From NCBI RefSeq assembly GCF_010470665.1, contig NZ_VOPZ01000017.1, forward strand, positions 1 through 35,490: a stretch of 35,490 bases of DNA, written 5' to 3'. Origin of the DNA: Desulfovibrio sp. JC022. Lineage in GTDB: Bacteria; Desulfobacterota; Desulfovibrionia; Desulfovibrionales; Desulfovibrionaceae. The translations under genes were made by a program, and so were the position numbers. Positions 16,507 to 26,100 of the stretch are shown here, in pieces; the stretch's first letter is position 1, and every line of letters starts with the position of its first letter. The notes under the pieces were generated by a model. The model was not told where the DNA came from and did no database searches. It saw only the letters and a list, made by a program, of their open reading frames with translations.

Positions 16507-19500
16507 ATGTCACAGAGCATAAGATTTGCGACAACATTCATAGGTGTTCTGATATTCTTATTTTTTTCTATAACACCTTCATTCGCTTTTCAGGAAGAAT
16601 TAAGGTTTGACCGCCTCTCCCTAAGTGAAGGACTGTCGCAATCATCAATTCTATGCATGCTTCAAGATTCGCGGGGATTTCTCTGGTTCGGAACCTATGA
16701 TGGACTGAACCGCTATGACGGCAGGGACATTAAAGTCTACAAAGGGGGAACGGAACAGGGAAAGCTTTCAGACGGCAACATACGCGCCCTTTATGAAGAC
16801 AAGTCCGGGACATTATGGATCGGCACCAAGGGAGGCGGATTAAATCGCTACGATCGTTTGACTGACAGCTTTGAAAACCATCAACCCATTCCCGGAAATT
16901 CCAATTCACTTTCCGGAAAAGACGTAAGTGCAATCTTTGAGGATTCAAAAGACCGTCTATGGATCGGTACCCACAACGGTCTCAACATTTTTAACAGCGA
17001 CGCAAAAACATTCATCCGCTTCCAGCACTCTGATCTTCCGGGCAGCATCAGCCATAACGAAATCAGGTCCATTTACGAAGACCGGCAAGGTAGAATCTGG
17101 GCAGGGACTGCCGTTGGCCTGAACCTGTATAATGATGAAAAAAGAACATTCAAAAACTTCCTGAACAACCCGGAAAATCCTGATTCTCTGTGTGATGACA
17201 CAGTACTCTGCTTCTACCAGCAGAAGAAAGGTGAGCTGTGGATAGGAACCAAGAAAGGAGTCTCCATTCTTGATCCCGGCATAGGTAAATTCAAAACCCT
17301 GTTTCAATCTCTTGAAATTAACGACATTTATCAGGACAACTCCGGAAATCTCTGGCTCGGAACCCTTGAAGGACTAGCTAAAAGGGACCCGCTAACCGCT
17401 ACTGCGGCACCTGAAAAAATGAAGTTTGATTTCTTCAAGAACAATCAGCTAGATCCGCAGAGCCTGAGCAGCAACAAGGTAACCAGAATACTGGAAGATA
17501 ATTCCGGCGTTATCTGGGTCGGAACCTACACGGACGGGCTTAGCAAACTCCCTCCGAAAATGCAGGCCTTCGGCATCCTGAAAAGGCAACCGTGGAAAAA
17601 GAACACCCTTTCCGGCCTTGAAGTCAGCGCAGTACTTGAAGACAGAGAAGGATTGCTTTGGGTCGGAACCTATAAGAACGGCCTTAACACTTACGATCCC
17701 CGAACCGGTGAAATCAGAACCTACACCACCAAATCCCCGGAACCGTGGAAACTTTCAGGCAACAGGATCAACTGCATATTTCAGGACAACTCCGGTCTGA
17801 TCTGGGTCGGGACCCGCAAAAAAGGTGTCTTTGTAATTGATAAAACCAAAGGAATTATCAAAAGATACAAATGGGACAAAAAGAATTCCAATTCCCTGAG
17901 CCAGAACAATATCTGGTGGATATACGAAGGCAGCATGGGCTATATCTGGATCGGGACCAGCAAAAAGGGCCTCAACCGCCTTGATCGAAAAACCGGAGAT
18001 TTCAAACGCTACAAACACTCGGACTCAGATCCGAGCAGCCTCGGACACAAAAGGGTCCGCAACATTTTTGAGGACAGCAACAACAATTTCTGGGTCTGTA
18101 CCAATGCCGGCTTGAATCTCATGGACCGGGAGAAAGGCACTTTCAAACATTACCGCCATGAGCCGGGAAACCCACACTCCCTTTCCAACAACCGGGTCAC
18201 TCCCATTGCCGAAGCAGCCGACGGTTCGTTATGGCTGGGTACGGATTCCGGCTTGAATAGATTCGACCCGGAAAGCGGAATCTTCACCCGATACACAGTT
18301 GAAAACGGACTGGCCAATGACGGCATTCAGGGGCTTTGCCTCGATAGTAAAGGATATGTCTGGGTTTCAACCTTCAAAGGAATCTCCCGACTTGATCCCG
18401 TCAATGGGCAGGTATGGAATTTCGGTCCATCAGACGGACTGCAAGGGATTGAATTCTGGATTAATTCCTATAACAAAGGTCAAAGCGGAAAAATGTATTT
18501 CGGCGGGTTGAAAGGGCTGAACATGTTCGACCCACACAATATTAAAATCAACCTCACTCCCCCTCCTGTAATTATTACCGGGCTGACAATCATGGGGGCT
18601 CCAGCCCATCTGGGGATGAACATCAGCGAGTTAGATAAAGTAACCCTTTCTTGGAAAGATGCCATGTTCAGCTTCAAATTTGCCGCTCTCGACTACCAGA
18701 ACCCGAAGCTGAATAAATATCAGTATAAGCTTGAAGGCTTTAACGATGAATGGATAGATGCGTATCCTGACGCCACTGCCACATTCACCAACTTCGACCA
18801 TGGCAGCTACTTCTTCAGGGTCCGGGCTTCCAACAGTGACGGCATCTGGAACAAACAGGGAGCCAGCTTGAAGCTGACTATCATCCCCCCGTTCTGGAAA
18901 ACCGCATGGTTTAAATCCGGATTGGTTTTCATGGCGATATTGCTCTTCTTTATTATTGTGCATCAACGCACCAGGACTGTGGAAAAACAAAAGAAAAGAC
19001 TTGAAGAAGAAGTAAAAAACAGAACCGCAGACCTGAATCAGGAAATTGAAGAACATAAAAAGACAGAAAAAAGACTTGAACAGGCCATCCTGAAAACAGA
19101 AGAAGCCAACGAGGCCAAAAGTGCCTTCCTCGCCAGCATGAGCCATGAAATCCGCACTCCATTGAATTCCATTCTGGGTGTTGCCGACCTGCTCAAAAGC
19201 ACCGATTTATCCGAAGAACAGGGCGAATATGTTAATATTTTCGAATCCTCCGGCGAAATATTGCTGACCATCATCAATGATATCCTTGATTTTTCCAAAA
19301 TTGAGGCCAATCACGTCAAGCTGGAGTCTATTCCCGTAGACCTGCTGCAAGAAACCGAATCGCTCATGAACCTTCAATCCACAGCCGCATCCGCACGCCA
19401 TGTGGAACTGGTCATGCGCTACAAGCCGGATGTACCGGAAGTGGTTATAGGTGATTCCACCCGCATACGCCAGATACTGCTTAACATCCTTGCCAATGCA

Positions 19501-20640
19501 GTGAAGTTCACCAATAGCGGTGAGGTGTCCCTGATAGTTTCCCGCGCCCCGGAAAGCAATTCCCCGGACAACATAACTTTCACAATATCCGATACCGGAA
19601 TCGGCATTGCCCCGGAAAAATTGGAATCTATATTCGAACCCTTTTCTCAGGCGGATTCCTCAACCACCCGCAGATATGGAGGCTCAGGACTCGGGCTTTC
19701 CATCAGCCGCAAACTGGTTGAGCTTATGGGCGGAACCATTTCCGCCAGCAGCACCCCCGGCAAAGGCAGTACCTTCATGGTCACCCTGCCGCTGCCTCAC
19801 GCCCCGGAAAAGCAGACCCCGGCACTACCGGATCTTGGGTATTCCGAAATACTGGTAGCAGTGCGCAACCCGGAAACCCTGGGGTCAATTTGCGAAACCC
19901 TGAACTACTTCAAGGGGACCCCGACTCCGTGCTCCACAGTGGAAAGCTTGAAAATGCTGATCTCGCCCCCGCAGGAGGACAAATACAAGCTGTTTATTTA
20001 TGACCTTAATTTGAAAAACGCCCAAGGTCTGAAGCTGCTTCAGTCACTTCAAAAGGAAGGAGTGAAGCTTCCCCCGGTGCTGATGCTCCAGCAGGGAGCC
20101 TGTTTTGACAAAAAACACCTTGAACAAGGCATTGCAGGACGCGGACAAGCACTTCCGACATCCCGGAGACTACTCCAGCGCAATGTAATGGACCTACTAG
20201 AGCTCTCCTGCAAACTGGAAAAGAAAATCGACGGCCCCAGTTTTCAAGAACTGCCGTCAATGAAAATTCTGCTGACCGAGGACAACATTCCCAACCGGGA
20301 CCTGATCAGGCACTTTCTAAAAGATACAAACACAACCCTTGCCATGGCAGCTGACGGGGCGCAGGGATTAAAACTGGCTGTGAATGATGATTTTGATATA
20401 ATCCTGCTCGACATGGAAATGCCGGTCATGGACGGCCCTGAATTTCTTGTTAACTTCAGGAAACATGAAAAGGAAAACAATCTTCCCCCAACCGGGATAA
20501 TAGCTCTGACGGCCCACGTATCCGCAGATTACAGGGAAAAATGCATTTCAGCCGGGGCGGACGAATTCCTGTCCAAGCCTATTAAAAGGGACACCCTGCT
20601 GAAGACGATCCTGAACATCTACAATAGAACCAGACAATGA
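16507..20640 (+). CDS. Periplasmic beta-propeller hybrid sensor histidine kinase
   Basis: 1377 residues from the ATG at 16507 (AGGT upstream and an immediate signal peptide ending ITPSFA); an in-frame TTG at 16483 is less likely. Residues about 30-715 hold some 14 two-component propeller repeats (WIGTxxGLNRYD type), forming a periplasmic double propeller, then a Y_Y_Y domain (about 720-790). A membrane segment lies at about 801-821, then a coiled coil, HisKA with His880 ([10 protein letters not shown]) and HATPase (about 985-1095). Two receivers follow: the first (about 1105-1220) keeps Asp1166 but lacks the acidic pair and conserved lysine; the second (about 1250-1370) is complete, with Asp1302. 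Propeller kinases of this layout often sense carbohydrates or other periplasmic ligands in Bacteroidetes; the ligand here is unknown. The stop overlaps the next ATG by 4 bases. Confidence 0.94.
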   Translation: MSQSIRFATTFIGVLIFLFFSITPSFAFQEELRFDRLSLSEGLSQSSILCMLQDSRGFLWFGTYDGLNRYDGRDIKVYKGGTEQGKLSDGNIRALYEDKSGTLWIGTKGGGLNRYDRLTDSFENHQPIPGNSNSLSGKDVSAIFEDSKDRLWIGTHNGLNIFNSDAKTFIRFQHSDLPGSISHNEIRSIYEDRQGRIWAGTAVGLNLYNDEKRTFKNFLNNPENPDSLCDDTVLCFYQQKKGELWIGTKKGVSILDPGIGKFKTLFQSLEINDIYQDNSGNLWLGTLEGLAKRDPLTATAAPEKMKFDFFKNNQLDPQSLSSNKVTRILEDNSGVIWVGTYTDGLSKLPPKMQAFGILKRQPWKKNTLSGLEVSAVLEDREGLLWVGTYKNGLNTYDPRTGEIRTYTTKSPEPWKLSGNRINCIFQDNSGLIWVGTRKKGVFVIDKTKGIIKRYKWDKKNSNSLSQNNIWWIYEGSMGYIWIGTSKKGLNRLDRKTGDFKRYKHSDSDPSSLGHKRVRNIFEDSNNNFWVCTNAGLNLMDREKGTFKHYRHEPGNPHSLSNNRVTPIAEAADGSLWLGTDSGLNRFDPESGIFTRYTVENGLANDGIQGLCLDSKGYVWVSTFKGISRLDPVNGQVWNFGPSDGLQGIEFWINSYNKGQSGKMYFGGLKGLNMFDPHNIKINLTPPPVIITGLTIMGAPAHLGMNISELDKVTLSWKDAMFSFKFAALDYQNPKLNKYQYKLEGFNDEWIDAYPDATATFTNFDHGSYFFRVRASNSDGIWNKQGASLKLTIIPPFWKTAWFKSGLVFMAILLFFIIVHQRTRTVEKQKKRLEEEVKNRTADLNQEIEEHKKTEKRLEQAILKTEEANEAKSAFLASMSHEIRTPLNSILGVADLLKSTDLSEEQGEYVNIFESSGEILLTIINDILDFSKIEANHVKLESIPVDLLQETESLMNLQSTAASARHVELVMRYKPDVPEVVIGDSTRIRQILLNILANAVKFTNSGEVSLIVSRAPESNSPDNITFTISDTGIGIAPEKLESIFEPFSQADSSTTRRYGGSGLGLSISRKLVELMGGTISASSTPGKGSTFMVTLPLPHAPEKQTPALPDLGYSEILVAVRNPETLGSICETLNYFKGTPTPCSTVESLKMLISPPQEDKYKLFIYDLNLKNAQGLKLLQSLQKEGVKLPPVLMLQQGACFDKKHLEQGIAGRGQALPTSRRLLQRNVMDLLELSCKLEKKIDGPSFQELPSMKILLTEDNIPNRDLIRHFLKDTNTTLAMAADGAQGLKLAVNDDFDIILLDMEMPVMDGPEFLVNFRKHEKENNLPPTGIIALTAHVSADYREKCISAGADEFLSKPIKRDTLLKTILNIYNRTRQ

Positions 20641-21140
20641 AAAAATTAACCGCCCGACAGACCAAATGGATTCGCGCGCTGCATATGATCAGTGCCTGCC
20701 TTTGGGGCGGCGGCGCCCTCTCACTGGTTCTGCTGCATTGCCTTTTTGTGCCCTCTTCCGGGGAAGCCCTCTACGGACGGGATGTCTGCCTCAAGCTGGT
20801 AGACCAGTACGTAGTCACCGCCGGGGCACTGGGCTGTTTGTTCACCGGATTTATCTTTGCATGGAAAAGCGCGTGGGGATTTTTCAAATTCAAATGGATA
20901 ATCACCAAATGGGCTATCAACCTCGGCTTCATAATGTTCGGATTCGCTTTCTACATGCCTTGGTTGGAGCACATGAGCGATCTCTCCGGCAACACCCGAA
21001 TAATGGCCCTGCAAACACCGGAATATTTGCGCAGCCAGTTGCTTAATGAAATTTCAGCCTTTGCTGTTTTCGGCTGCCTGATCTTTCTGGTCTGGGTCTC
21101 GGTTTTCAAGCCGTGGGGTAAGACCAACTTCAAAAAATAA
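20637..21140 (+). CDS. Small four-helix membrane protein (CopD/DUF2269-like), coupled to the kinase
   Basis: 167 residues with four membrane segments (about 14-36, 60-82, 90-112, 137-158). The first helix has a conserved-looking histidine and glycines ([18 protein letters not shown]), the pattern seen in CopD-like and DUF2269 integral membrane proteins. The family is uncertain. It starts inside the kinase stop codon (ATGA), so it is translated with it. It could be a membrane partner or an output of that sensor. Confidence 0.8.
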   Translation: MKKLTARQTKWIRALHMISACLWGGGALSLVLLHCLFVPSSGEALYGRDVCLKLVDQYVVTAGALGCLFTGFIFAWKSAWGFFKFKWIITKWAINLGFIMFGFAFYMPWLEHMSDLSGNTRIMALQTPEYLRSQLLNEISAFAVFGCLIFLVWVSVFKPWGKTNFKK

Positions 21141-21217
21141 TGAAAGCGCGCCTGCCCGGAACTTCGAACCATAACTCATGTCTATACGATTTCATGTGCA
21201 GATCCCTCCGTATCAGC

Positions 21218-21246
21218 TTGACATCTGCATGCTGCAAATGCTTGAT
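21218..21246 (+). promoter_or_regulatory. Weak candidate promoter upstream of the 139-residue protein
   Basis: A perfect TTGACA (21218-21223) is followed after 17 bases by a poor -10 (CTTGAT). The rest of the 193-base gap (21141-21333) shows nothing I can name. Confidence 0.3.
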
Positions 21247-21333
21247 TCTCTTTTTGCCCCGCAGTTGATGCAGGGTTAATTTCATTACAAGCGAACAGCC
21301 TAAAAGCTACATAATATTTCAGGGAGAAACAAC

Positions 21334-21753
21334 ATGGACAAAGGTTACGCAGAAACTATCGCTTCGGACATCATGCAGATGCTGGAATCAGCCAAAGGCA
21401 GTGATCTGGACCTCAACAGCGGATTCCAGAATGACGCTTTCACCGCCGAAAACTTTTCCTTCGGCTATCTGTTCTATCCCCGCGACATGCTGCTTGCCAT
21501 TCCCCAGCTCCCGCAGGCAGTAAGAAAAAAAATCAAGCAATCAAACATCCTCGGAACAGTAGACCTTGAAGGCAGAAAAATAGGGATCCACCTTATCTGC
21601 TCCATGAATAGAGGGTTTGATGAAATCAAATCCGCAGAAGACATCATTGCCGGAATCAACAAAAAAGAACTCATGGACTTCAAGGAACAGATTGCCGGAA
21701 TCCTGCACAAGGATCTTGTGGGTAATATTGAAGAGAAAACTACTGAGCAATAG
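21334..21753 (+). CDS. Uncharacterised 139-residue cytoplasmic protein
   Basis: No family recognised. The ribosome site (AGGGAG) and coding pattern are good, and a strong terminator follows. The protein has no signal peptide or membrane segment. It mixes helical ends (MDKGYAETIASDIMQMLESAKG and FKEQIAGILHKDLVGNIEEK) with a central beta-rich part (FSFGYLFYPRDMLLAIPQLP, IGIHLICSMNRGF). It is monocistronic between the kinase/membrane pair and a convergent kinase gene. Confidence 0.8.
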   Translation: MDKGYAETIASDIMQMLESAKGSDLDLNSGFQNDAFTAENFSFGYLFYPRDMLLAIPQLPQAVRKKIKQSNILGTVDLEGRKIGIHLICSMNRGFDEIKSAEDIIAGINKKELMDFKEQIAGILHKDLVGNIEEKTTEQ

Positions 21754-21761
21754 AAAATACG

Positions 21762-21803
21762 GGATGCTGCTAAAATCCTACGGGTTTAGCAGCATCCTTT
21801 TAT
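21762..21803 (+). terminator. Rho-independent terminator
   Basis: GGATGCTGCTAAA (21762-21774) and TTTAGCAGCATCC (21785-21797) form a perfect 13-bp stem with a ten-base loop, followed by TTTTATTTT. It ends the 139-residue gene and may also serve the convergent kinase gene. Confidence 0.9.
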
Positions 21804-21804
21804 T

Positions 21805-23964
21805 TTAATGTTTTGAATGGGGTACCAGCTTACCGATGATCTGAACCAATTCATCAATGTTGACCGGCTTTGAAGAATAGGCATCCATGCCGTTGCTGAG
21901 AAATTTCTCGCGGTCCCCCTCCATGGCATAGGCGGTAAGGGCGATGATGGGAATATCATTCCCTTGTTGCCTGATTCTCTTTGTGGCTTCCAGTCCGTCC
22001 ATTTCAGGCATCTGCACGTCCATAAGGATCACATCGAAAGGTCCGCTCTTCTCAAGCAGCTCCAGAGCTTCAAGGCCGTTCTCGGCAGTCTCCACTTCAA
22101 ATCCCTGCTCAGTAAGAAAATGGGCGATGTAAAGCTGGTTGGTGGCATTATCTTCAGCCAAAAGGATACGGGCTACAAGTCCCTTACCATCTCCCCCTTC
22201 CTCAAAGAAGGAAGTATCTGTTTCAGCACATTCCCCCACACTGGACTTGAGTTTGATTGTAAATTTGAACTCCGAACCCCAACCTTCCTTGCTGGTGAAA
22301 GTAATATACCCGCCCATCATTTCCACCAATTGGCGTGAAATCGCCAATCCCAACCCGCTGCCGGGATGGCGTTTTGAATAACCGGCGTTGAGCTGCACAA
22401 AACTCTCAAAAAGTTTTTCAGCCTTATTATCGGAAATACCGATCCCGGTATCCTTGACCCGAAATTCAAGGACAGCTCCTTCTTCAAAGCTTCCCGCATG
22501 GTCCACTGAAATTTCCACGTACCCTTTCTCAGTAAACTTGATGGCATTGCCCACCAGATTGATAATAATCTGACCCAGCCGATATTCATCACCGTGGTAG
22601 CAACGGGAGACATCGTCACCCATATGGGCACGCAATTCGATCCCCTTTTCCTCGGCCTGAACCTTAAGTACGGAAAGCTGCTTTTCCAGCATTTCAAAAA
22701 GGTTGAAATCTTCGGGACGCAGTTCCATCTTGCGAGCTTCAATCTTGGAAATATCAAGAATATCATTGATAATATGCAGCAATGACTCCGCAGCTTTTTT
22801 AACCGTCACCAGATAGCCCTGCTGTTCCCCGGTAAGATCGGTGCTCAGCGTCATCTCACTCATACCGATGATGGCACTGATGGGTGTACGGATTTCATGA
22901 CTCATATTAGCAAGAAATTCACTCTTGGCACGGCTGGCTTCCTCAGCTGCATCACGGGCTTCGCAAAGCTCAACTTCACTGCGCTTGCGTTCAGTAACAT
23001 CCTGACCCACAGCAAGTACCCCCAGCGCGCCGCCCTTGGCATCCAGCAAGCGTGAAAGGGACCACTGGATCATACGCTCCTCGCCGCCTCTGGCAATCAC
23101 ATAATTTTCCAGCAACCGCAAAGGATTGCCGGAAAGGACAGTGGCAAACTGACGGTTATGATCCGCCCAGAGCCGTTCAGGGACAAACAATTCATAGTAG
23201 TCCCGGCCCAATACTTCATGGCGGGTCCTGCCGAAAAGCTGCTCGGCCATGCGGTTAAACTCAAGAATCTTTTTGTCCGGGGAAAGGAGTATGATCACAC
23301 TTTCAGCGGTCTTGACCAATGACCGGAAGCGGTAGGCACTTTCTTTAAGAGCCTCTTCCACTTTCTTTCTGGTGGTAATGTCTTCCACACTGGCAACAAC
23401 TTTTTTAATACTGCCGTCATCGGAAATGATCGGGGAAGCATTAATGGAAAGAAGCACCTTACGCCCGTCCACCCAATGGATGGCATGACGGATATCAAGC
23501 ACCGCATTGCGAATTTTCATAACCCGGTTGAAAGCCAGCCTCTCATCAGGAAAAGGAGAACCGTCGTGGGCGGAGATCTTCCAGACAGGGTCATTATGCT
23601 GCCTGCCGATAATCTCCTCACGAGCCACACCATGCACCCGAGCCGCCTGATCATTGGCAAAAATAATCTTGCCGTCATTATCCATGACCAGAATACCCAT
23701 GGGGCTGGTTTCCATAATACTGCCCATGAGATCACGCTCACGCTGCAACTCGGTCTCGACCCGCTTCCTCTTATCTATGTTGAGATAAAGGAAACCGATG
23801 AACACAAGCAAAACAGTAATAACAACACCCGCACCAATGATAAGGATCCTGTCAAGATTACCGGCCCCAAGCTCCGTAAGTGTCGCGGACAACCACCTTT
23901 CGGCAAATATATCCGTACATCCGGGCAAAAGCAGCAATATAGCAAATAGTATCGTGCGCAGCAT
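21805..23964 (-). CDS. PAS-domain hybrid sensor histidine kinase
   Basis: 719 residues from the ATG at 23964, where a signal-like hydrophobic stretch starts; the frame is open to a TTG at 24030. A short periplasmic loop follows, then a membrane helix (about 38-60) and two PAS domains (about 75-195 and 205-325; the first contains SPMGILVMDNDGKIIFAN). HisKA has His356 (SHEIRTPISAI), then the HATPase (about 460-575) and a C-terminal receiver with Asp649 (LMDVQMPEMDG). It autophosphorylates and passes phosphate to its own receiver; the onward target is unknown. The hydrophobic N-terminus has LLPGC, which could also be read as a lipobox. No sensor domain of note is on the outside, so a cytoplasmic signal via PAS is likely. 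Confidence 0.93.
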   Translation of the reverse strand: MLRTILFAILLLLPGCTDIFAERWLSATLTELGAGNLDRILIIGAGVVITVLLVFIGFLYLNIDKRKRVETELQRERDLMGSIMETSPMGILVMDNDGKIIFANDQAARVHGVAREEIIGRQHNDPVWKISAHDGSPFPDERLAFNRVMKIRNAVLDIRHAIHWVDGRKVLLSINASPIISDDGSIKKVVASVEDITTRKKVEEALKESAYRFRSLVKTAESVIILLSPDKKILEFNRMAEQLFGRTRHEVLGRDYYELFVPERLWADHNRQFATVLSGNPLRLLENYVIARGGEERMIQWSLSRLLDAKGGALGVLAVGQDVTERKRSEVELCEARDAAEEASRAKSEFLANMSHEIRTPISAIIGMSEMTLSTDLTGEQQGYLVTVKKAAESLLHIINDILDISKIEARKMELRPEDFNLFEMLEKQLSVLKVQAEEKGIELRAHMGDDVSRCYHGDEYRLGQIIINLVGNAIKFTEKGYVEISVDHAGSFEEGAVLEFRVKDTGIGISDNKAEKLFESFVQLNAGYSKRHPGSGLGLAISRQLVEMMGGYITFTSKEGWGSEFKFTIKLKSSVGECAETDTSFFEEGGDGKGLVARILLAEDNATNQLYIAHFLTEQGFEVETAENGLEALELLEKSGPFDVILMDVQMPEMDGLEATKRIRQQGNDIPIIALTAYAMEGDREKFLSNGMDAYSSKPVNIDELVQIIGKLVPHSKH

Positions 23965-24086
23965 CACTCTGAATCTATTCTTTCCGATTATGTGGTTAAG
24001 AGAACTGTAACAGCATAAATGATAAGCCAATCACATACACCATTATCGTTATTAACCAGTCAGAGCAAGACCTTGAACTATAATAG

Positions 24087-25124
24087 TTACAAGATGCCTT
24101 TCATCTCCAGACCTTTTATCAAGCCGAAACATCCGGCAAGCATCATGTCCCCGCCCGGTGAAGGAAATTCCACGTCATAACCGTTCAAGAGAGCGCGCCG
24201 GGGTCCAAGCACATAAGTCGGCGCAAAGCCCTGCGCCTCAGCAGGCAGATCAAGAGTCAAACAACCGTGCCCCCAATCATCAAAAACATCCTGAAAACTA
24301 ATCCTGCCCTGCCGGAAACGCTGCGAATCTTCCCAGAGTTTTTCCGGGGTCATATTCCCGGTATGATGTTCGTAGACCCCGTAAACAGCTCCTTTGTAGA
24401 GCAAAAAAGAAACAGTGTGGCTGTTGCCCACATTGATCAGGCAGACGCCCTGCCTGTGACTGTGCGCCATAATTTCATCCACAAAAAGGGCACCCAGCAC
24501 CGCAGCTGCTCCAGTGTCGCTGACCGCACCTCCGCCGATACTGTCCTGCAATTCGGCCATGCGGGTAAATTCATCAGGCACGGTTTCAAAAACCAGACTT
24601 TCCGGCCGTCCACCATTCTCCAGCAGCAGATGCTTCCAGAGGTTGAACCGCCCGATGCGATTGCTCTTACCGGGATGGTAACCGTGGTCCTGAACCGAAG
24701 CGGTTACATAATCCGGGTAATCCAACCCTGCGGCTATAAAGAAATTTTCCCACCAGTTGGGATCAAAATCAGCAAGGGCAACTTCCGCGCACTCTTCCGG
24801 CTTTTCTTCCGCAAGGATAATCCCGTTCTTTTCCAGCCGGGAAAGGTCGTCACCAAGAGCGAGGGCTGCACGCGGATGTGCATACACTTTGTATCCGGCC
24901 TCAATATGGGGATAAACAGATCTTCCGAAACCGCCCCCCATATTCCTGCCGGAAAGATAAATATCGCGTCCCTGTCCGGTAAGTTCCTTAATCCGTGCCC
25001 CTACGACCCTTGCCGGGGAAGGCAGAACAAATTTAAAACAGTTCTCAATCTCCACATCCTTAATATAATAAAGAACATCCTGAGTGCCGCTGCCGATATC
25101 CAGACTTAAAACCGTATTCTTCAC
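24087..25124 (-). CDS. DUF1786 family protein (ASKHA-fold-like)
   Basis: 345 residues from a GTG at 25124 that has GGAG seven bases upstream and begins VKNTVLSLDIGSGTQD; the frame is open 22 codons further, but that part looks noncoding. The DxGSGT phosphate-loop motif near the start and NVGNSHTVSFLL near 230 resemble the actin/hexokinase ATPase fold. The sequence matches what I know of DUF1786, sometimes annotated as related to pyruvate formate-lyase activating enzyme, although no radical-SAM CxxxCxxC motif is visible. Function unknown. It diverges from a lipase-like gene. Confidence 0.8.
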   Translation of the reverse strand: MKNTVLSLDIGSGTQDVLYYIKDVEIENCFKFVLPSPARVVGARIKELTGQGRDIYLSGRNMGGGFGRSVYPHIEAGYKVYAHPRAALALGDDLSRLEKNGIILAEEKPEECAEVALADFDPNWWENFFIAAGLDYPDYVTASVQDHGYHPGKSNRIGRFNLWKHLLLENGGRPESLVFETVPDEFTRMAELQDSIGGGAVSDTGAAAVLGALFVDEIMAHSHRQGVCLINVGNSHTVSFLLYKGAVYGVYEHHTGNMTPEKLWEDSQRFRQGRISFQDVFDDWGHGCLTLDLPAEAQGFAPTYVLGPRRALLNGYDVEFPSPGGDMMLAGCFGLIKGLEMKGIL

Positions 25125-25229
25125 TTCAGTTCTCCATTTGTAACAATAAAGATTGATAATTATGTTGCAGGCGGAAACAAATTGCGTCAATTGAAAACAA
25201 GATACGCTAACCCAAACCCCGCGCCGACC

Positions 25230-26048
25230 ATGAAAATTTTAATAACTGCCGCCCTGATACTGATGTTGCTGCCTTTACCGCTTTTCCTTTTTGCCGCCCT
25301 CAGCAACAAAAAGGAAATAGACCGCCGAGGGCTCAAACAGAACTGCAAAGACATTGCGAGAGCAACCATTTCAGCAGGAATCAGCCTGCTCATAGCCATA
25401 TGCACCCGGCCCTTCACCTTTTTATGCACTCTACCGTTGATCAACAAAAACGGGGATAACACCCCAATCCTCATGGTCCACGGCCTGTATCACAATAAGG
25501 TTGCATGGCTGGTCATGCGCTACCGCTTGAATCTTTCCGGATTCAGCAATCTACACACATGGCAATACAATAGCTTCACTACATCTTATCCGGAACTGGT
25601 GCTGGAACTGCGGGATATAATTTCAAAATTGCACCGGGAGTCAGGACAAAAAATAATCCTGACCGGGCACAGCCTCGGCGGACTGCTTTCCTGCGGGGCT
25701 GCGCAAAACCCGGATATGGAAAAAATGTGTGCGGGCATAATCACCCTCGGAACTCCGTACCGGGGCAGCAGCCTCGCCGCCATTGCCATCGGCAGACTGG
25801 GGCGCAGCCTGAACCCGCACAGCAGCCTGTTCAAAGGACAAAACAAAATCAGATATCCGCAACGGATCGCCAAGACAGCCATCATCTCACCTACAGACGA
25901 ACTGGTCCTGCCCTGGCCCAACCTTGAGCCTGCATCAGGGAAATGGACCATAAAGCACACCCGGGCAATGGGGCATGTAGCCATGCTTTACAGTAGGCAA
26001 GTAGGACATATGGTCGCTGAAGAAATCCGCAAAATTAAGCAAACATAA
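25230..26048 (+). CDS. Membrane-anchored alpha/beta hydrolase (lipase-like)
   Basis: 272 residues from the ATG at 25230. A TTG at 25182 with AGGCGG upstream is an alternative start adding 16 residues, and the evidence is split. The N-terminus is strongly hydrophobic (ITAALILMLLPLPLFLFAAL), a signal anchor, with a second hydrophobic stretch near 45-65. The hydrolase fold shows the MVHGLYHN oxyanion region, the nucleophile motif GHSLGG near 155-160, an acid in SPTDELVLPW and a C-terminal histidine in MGHVAML. It probably acts on lipids or esters at the membrane or in the periplasm; the substrate is unknown. It ends at a strong terminator. Confidence 0.88.
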   Translation: MKILITAALILMLLPLPLFLFAALSNKKEIDRRGLKQNCKDIARATISAGISLLIAICTRPFTFLCTLPLINKNGDNTPILMVHGLYHNKVAWLVMRYRLNLSGFSNLHTWQYNSFTTSYPELVLELRDIISKLHRESGQKIILTGHSLGGLLSCGAAQNPDMEKMCAGIITLGTPYRGSSLAAIAIGRLGRSLNPHSSLFKGQNKIRYPQRIAKTAIISPTDELVLPWPNLEPASGKWTIKHTRAMGHVAMLYSRQVGHMVAEEIRKIKQT

Positions 26049-26049
26049 A

Positions 26050-26080
26050 AAAAGAGAGGACCATCAAGGCCCTCTCTTTT
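26050..26080. terminator. Bidirectional terminator between convergent genes
   Basis: AAAAGAGAGGACC and GGCCCTCTCTTTT pair with one A-C mismatch around ATCAA, with A and T runs at both ends. It separates the hydrolase from the HEAT/receiver gene. Confidence 0.88.
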
Positions 26081-26100
26081 AAACTCAATTCTTCTATATT

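Noticed and set aside
24267-25109. Open frame of 280 codons on the plus strand
   Set aside because: It lies entirely antisense to the DUF1786 gene, whose protein is coherent and has a good start; the antisense translation has no recognisable features.
24087-25124. Pyruvate formate-lyase activating enzyme
   Set aside because: No CxxxCxxC radical-SAM cluster motif is present; the motifs are ATPase-like.
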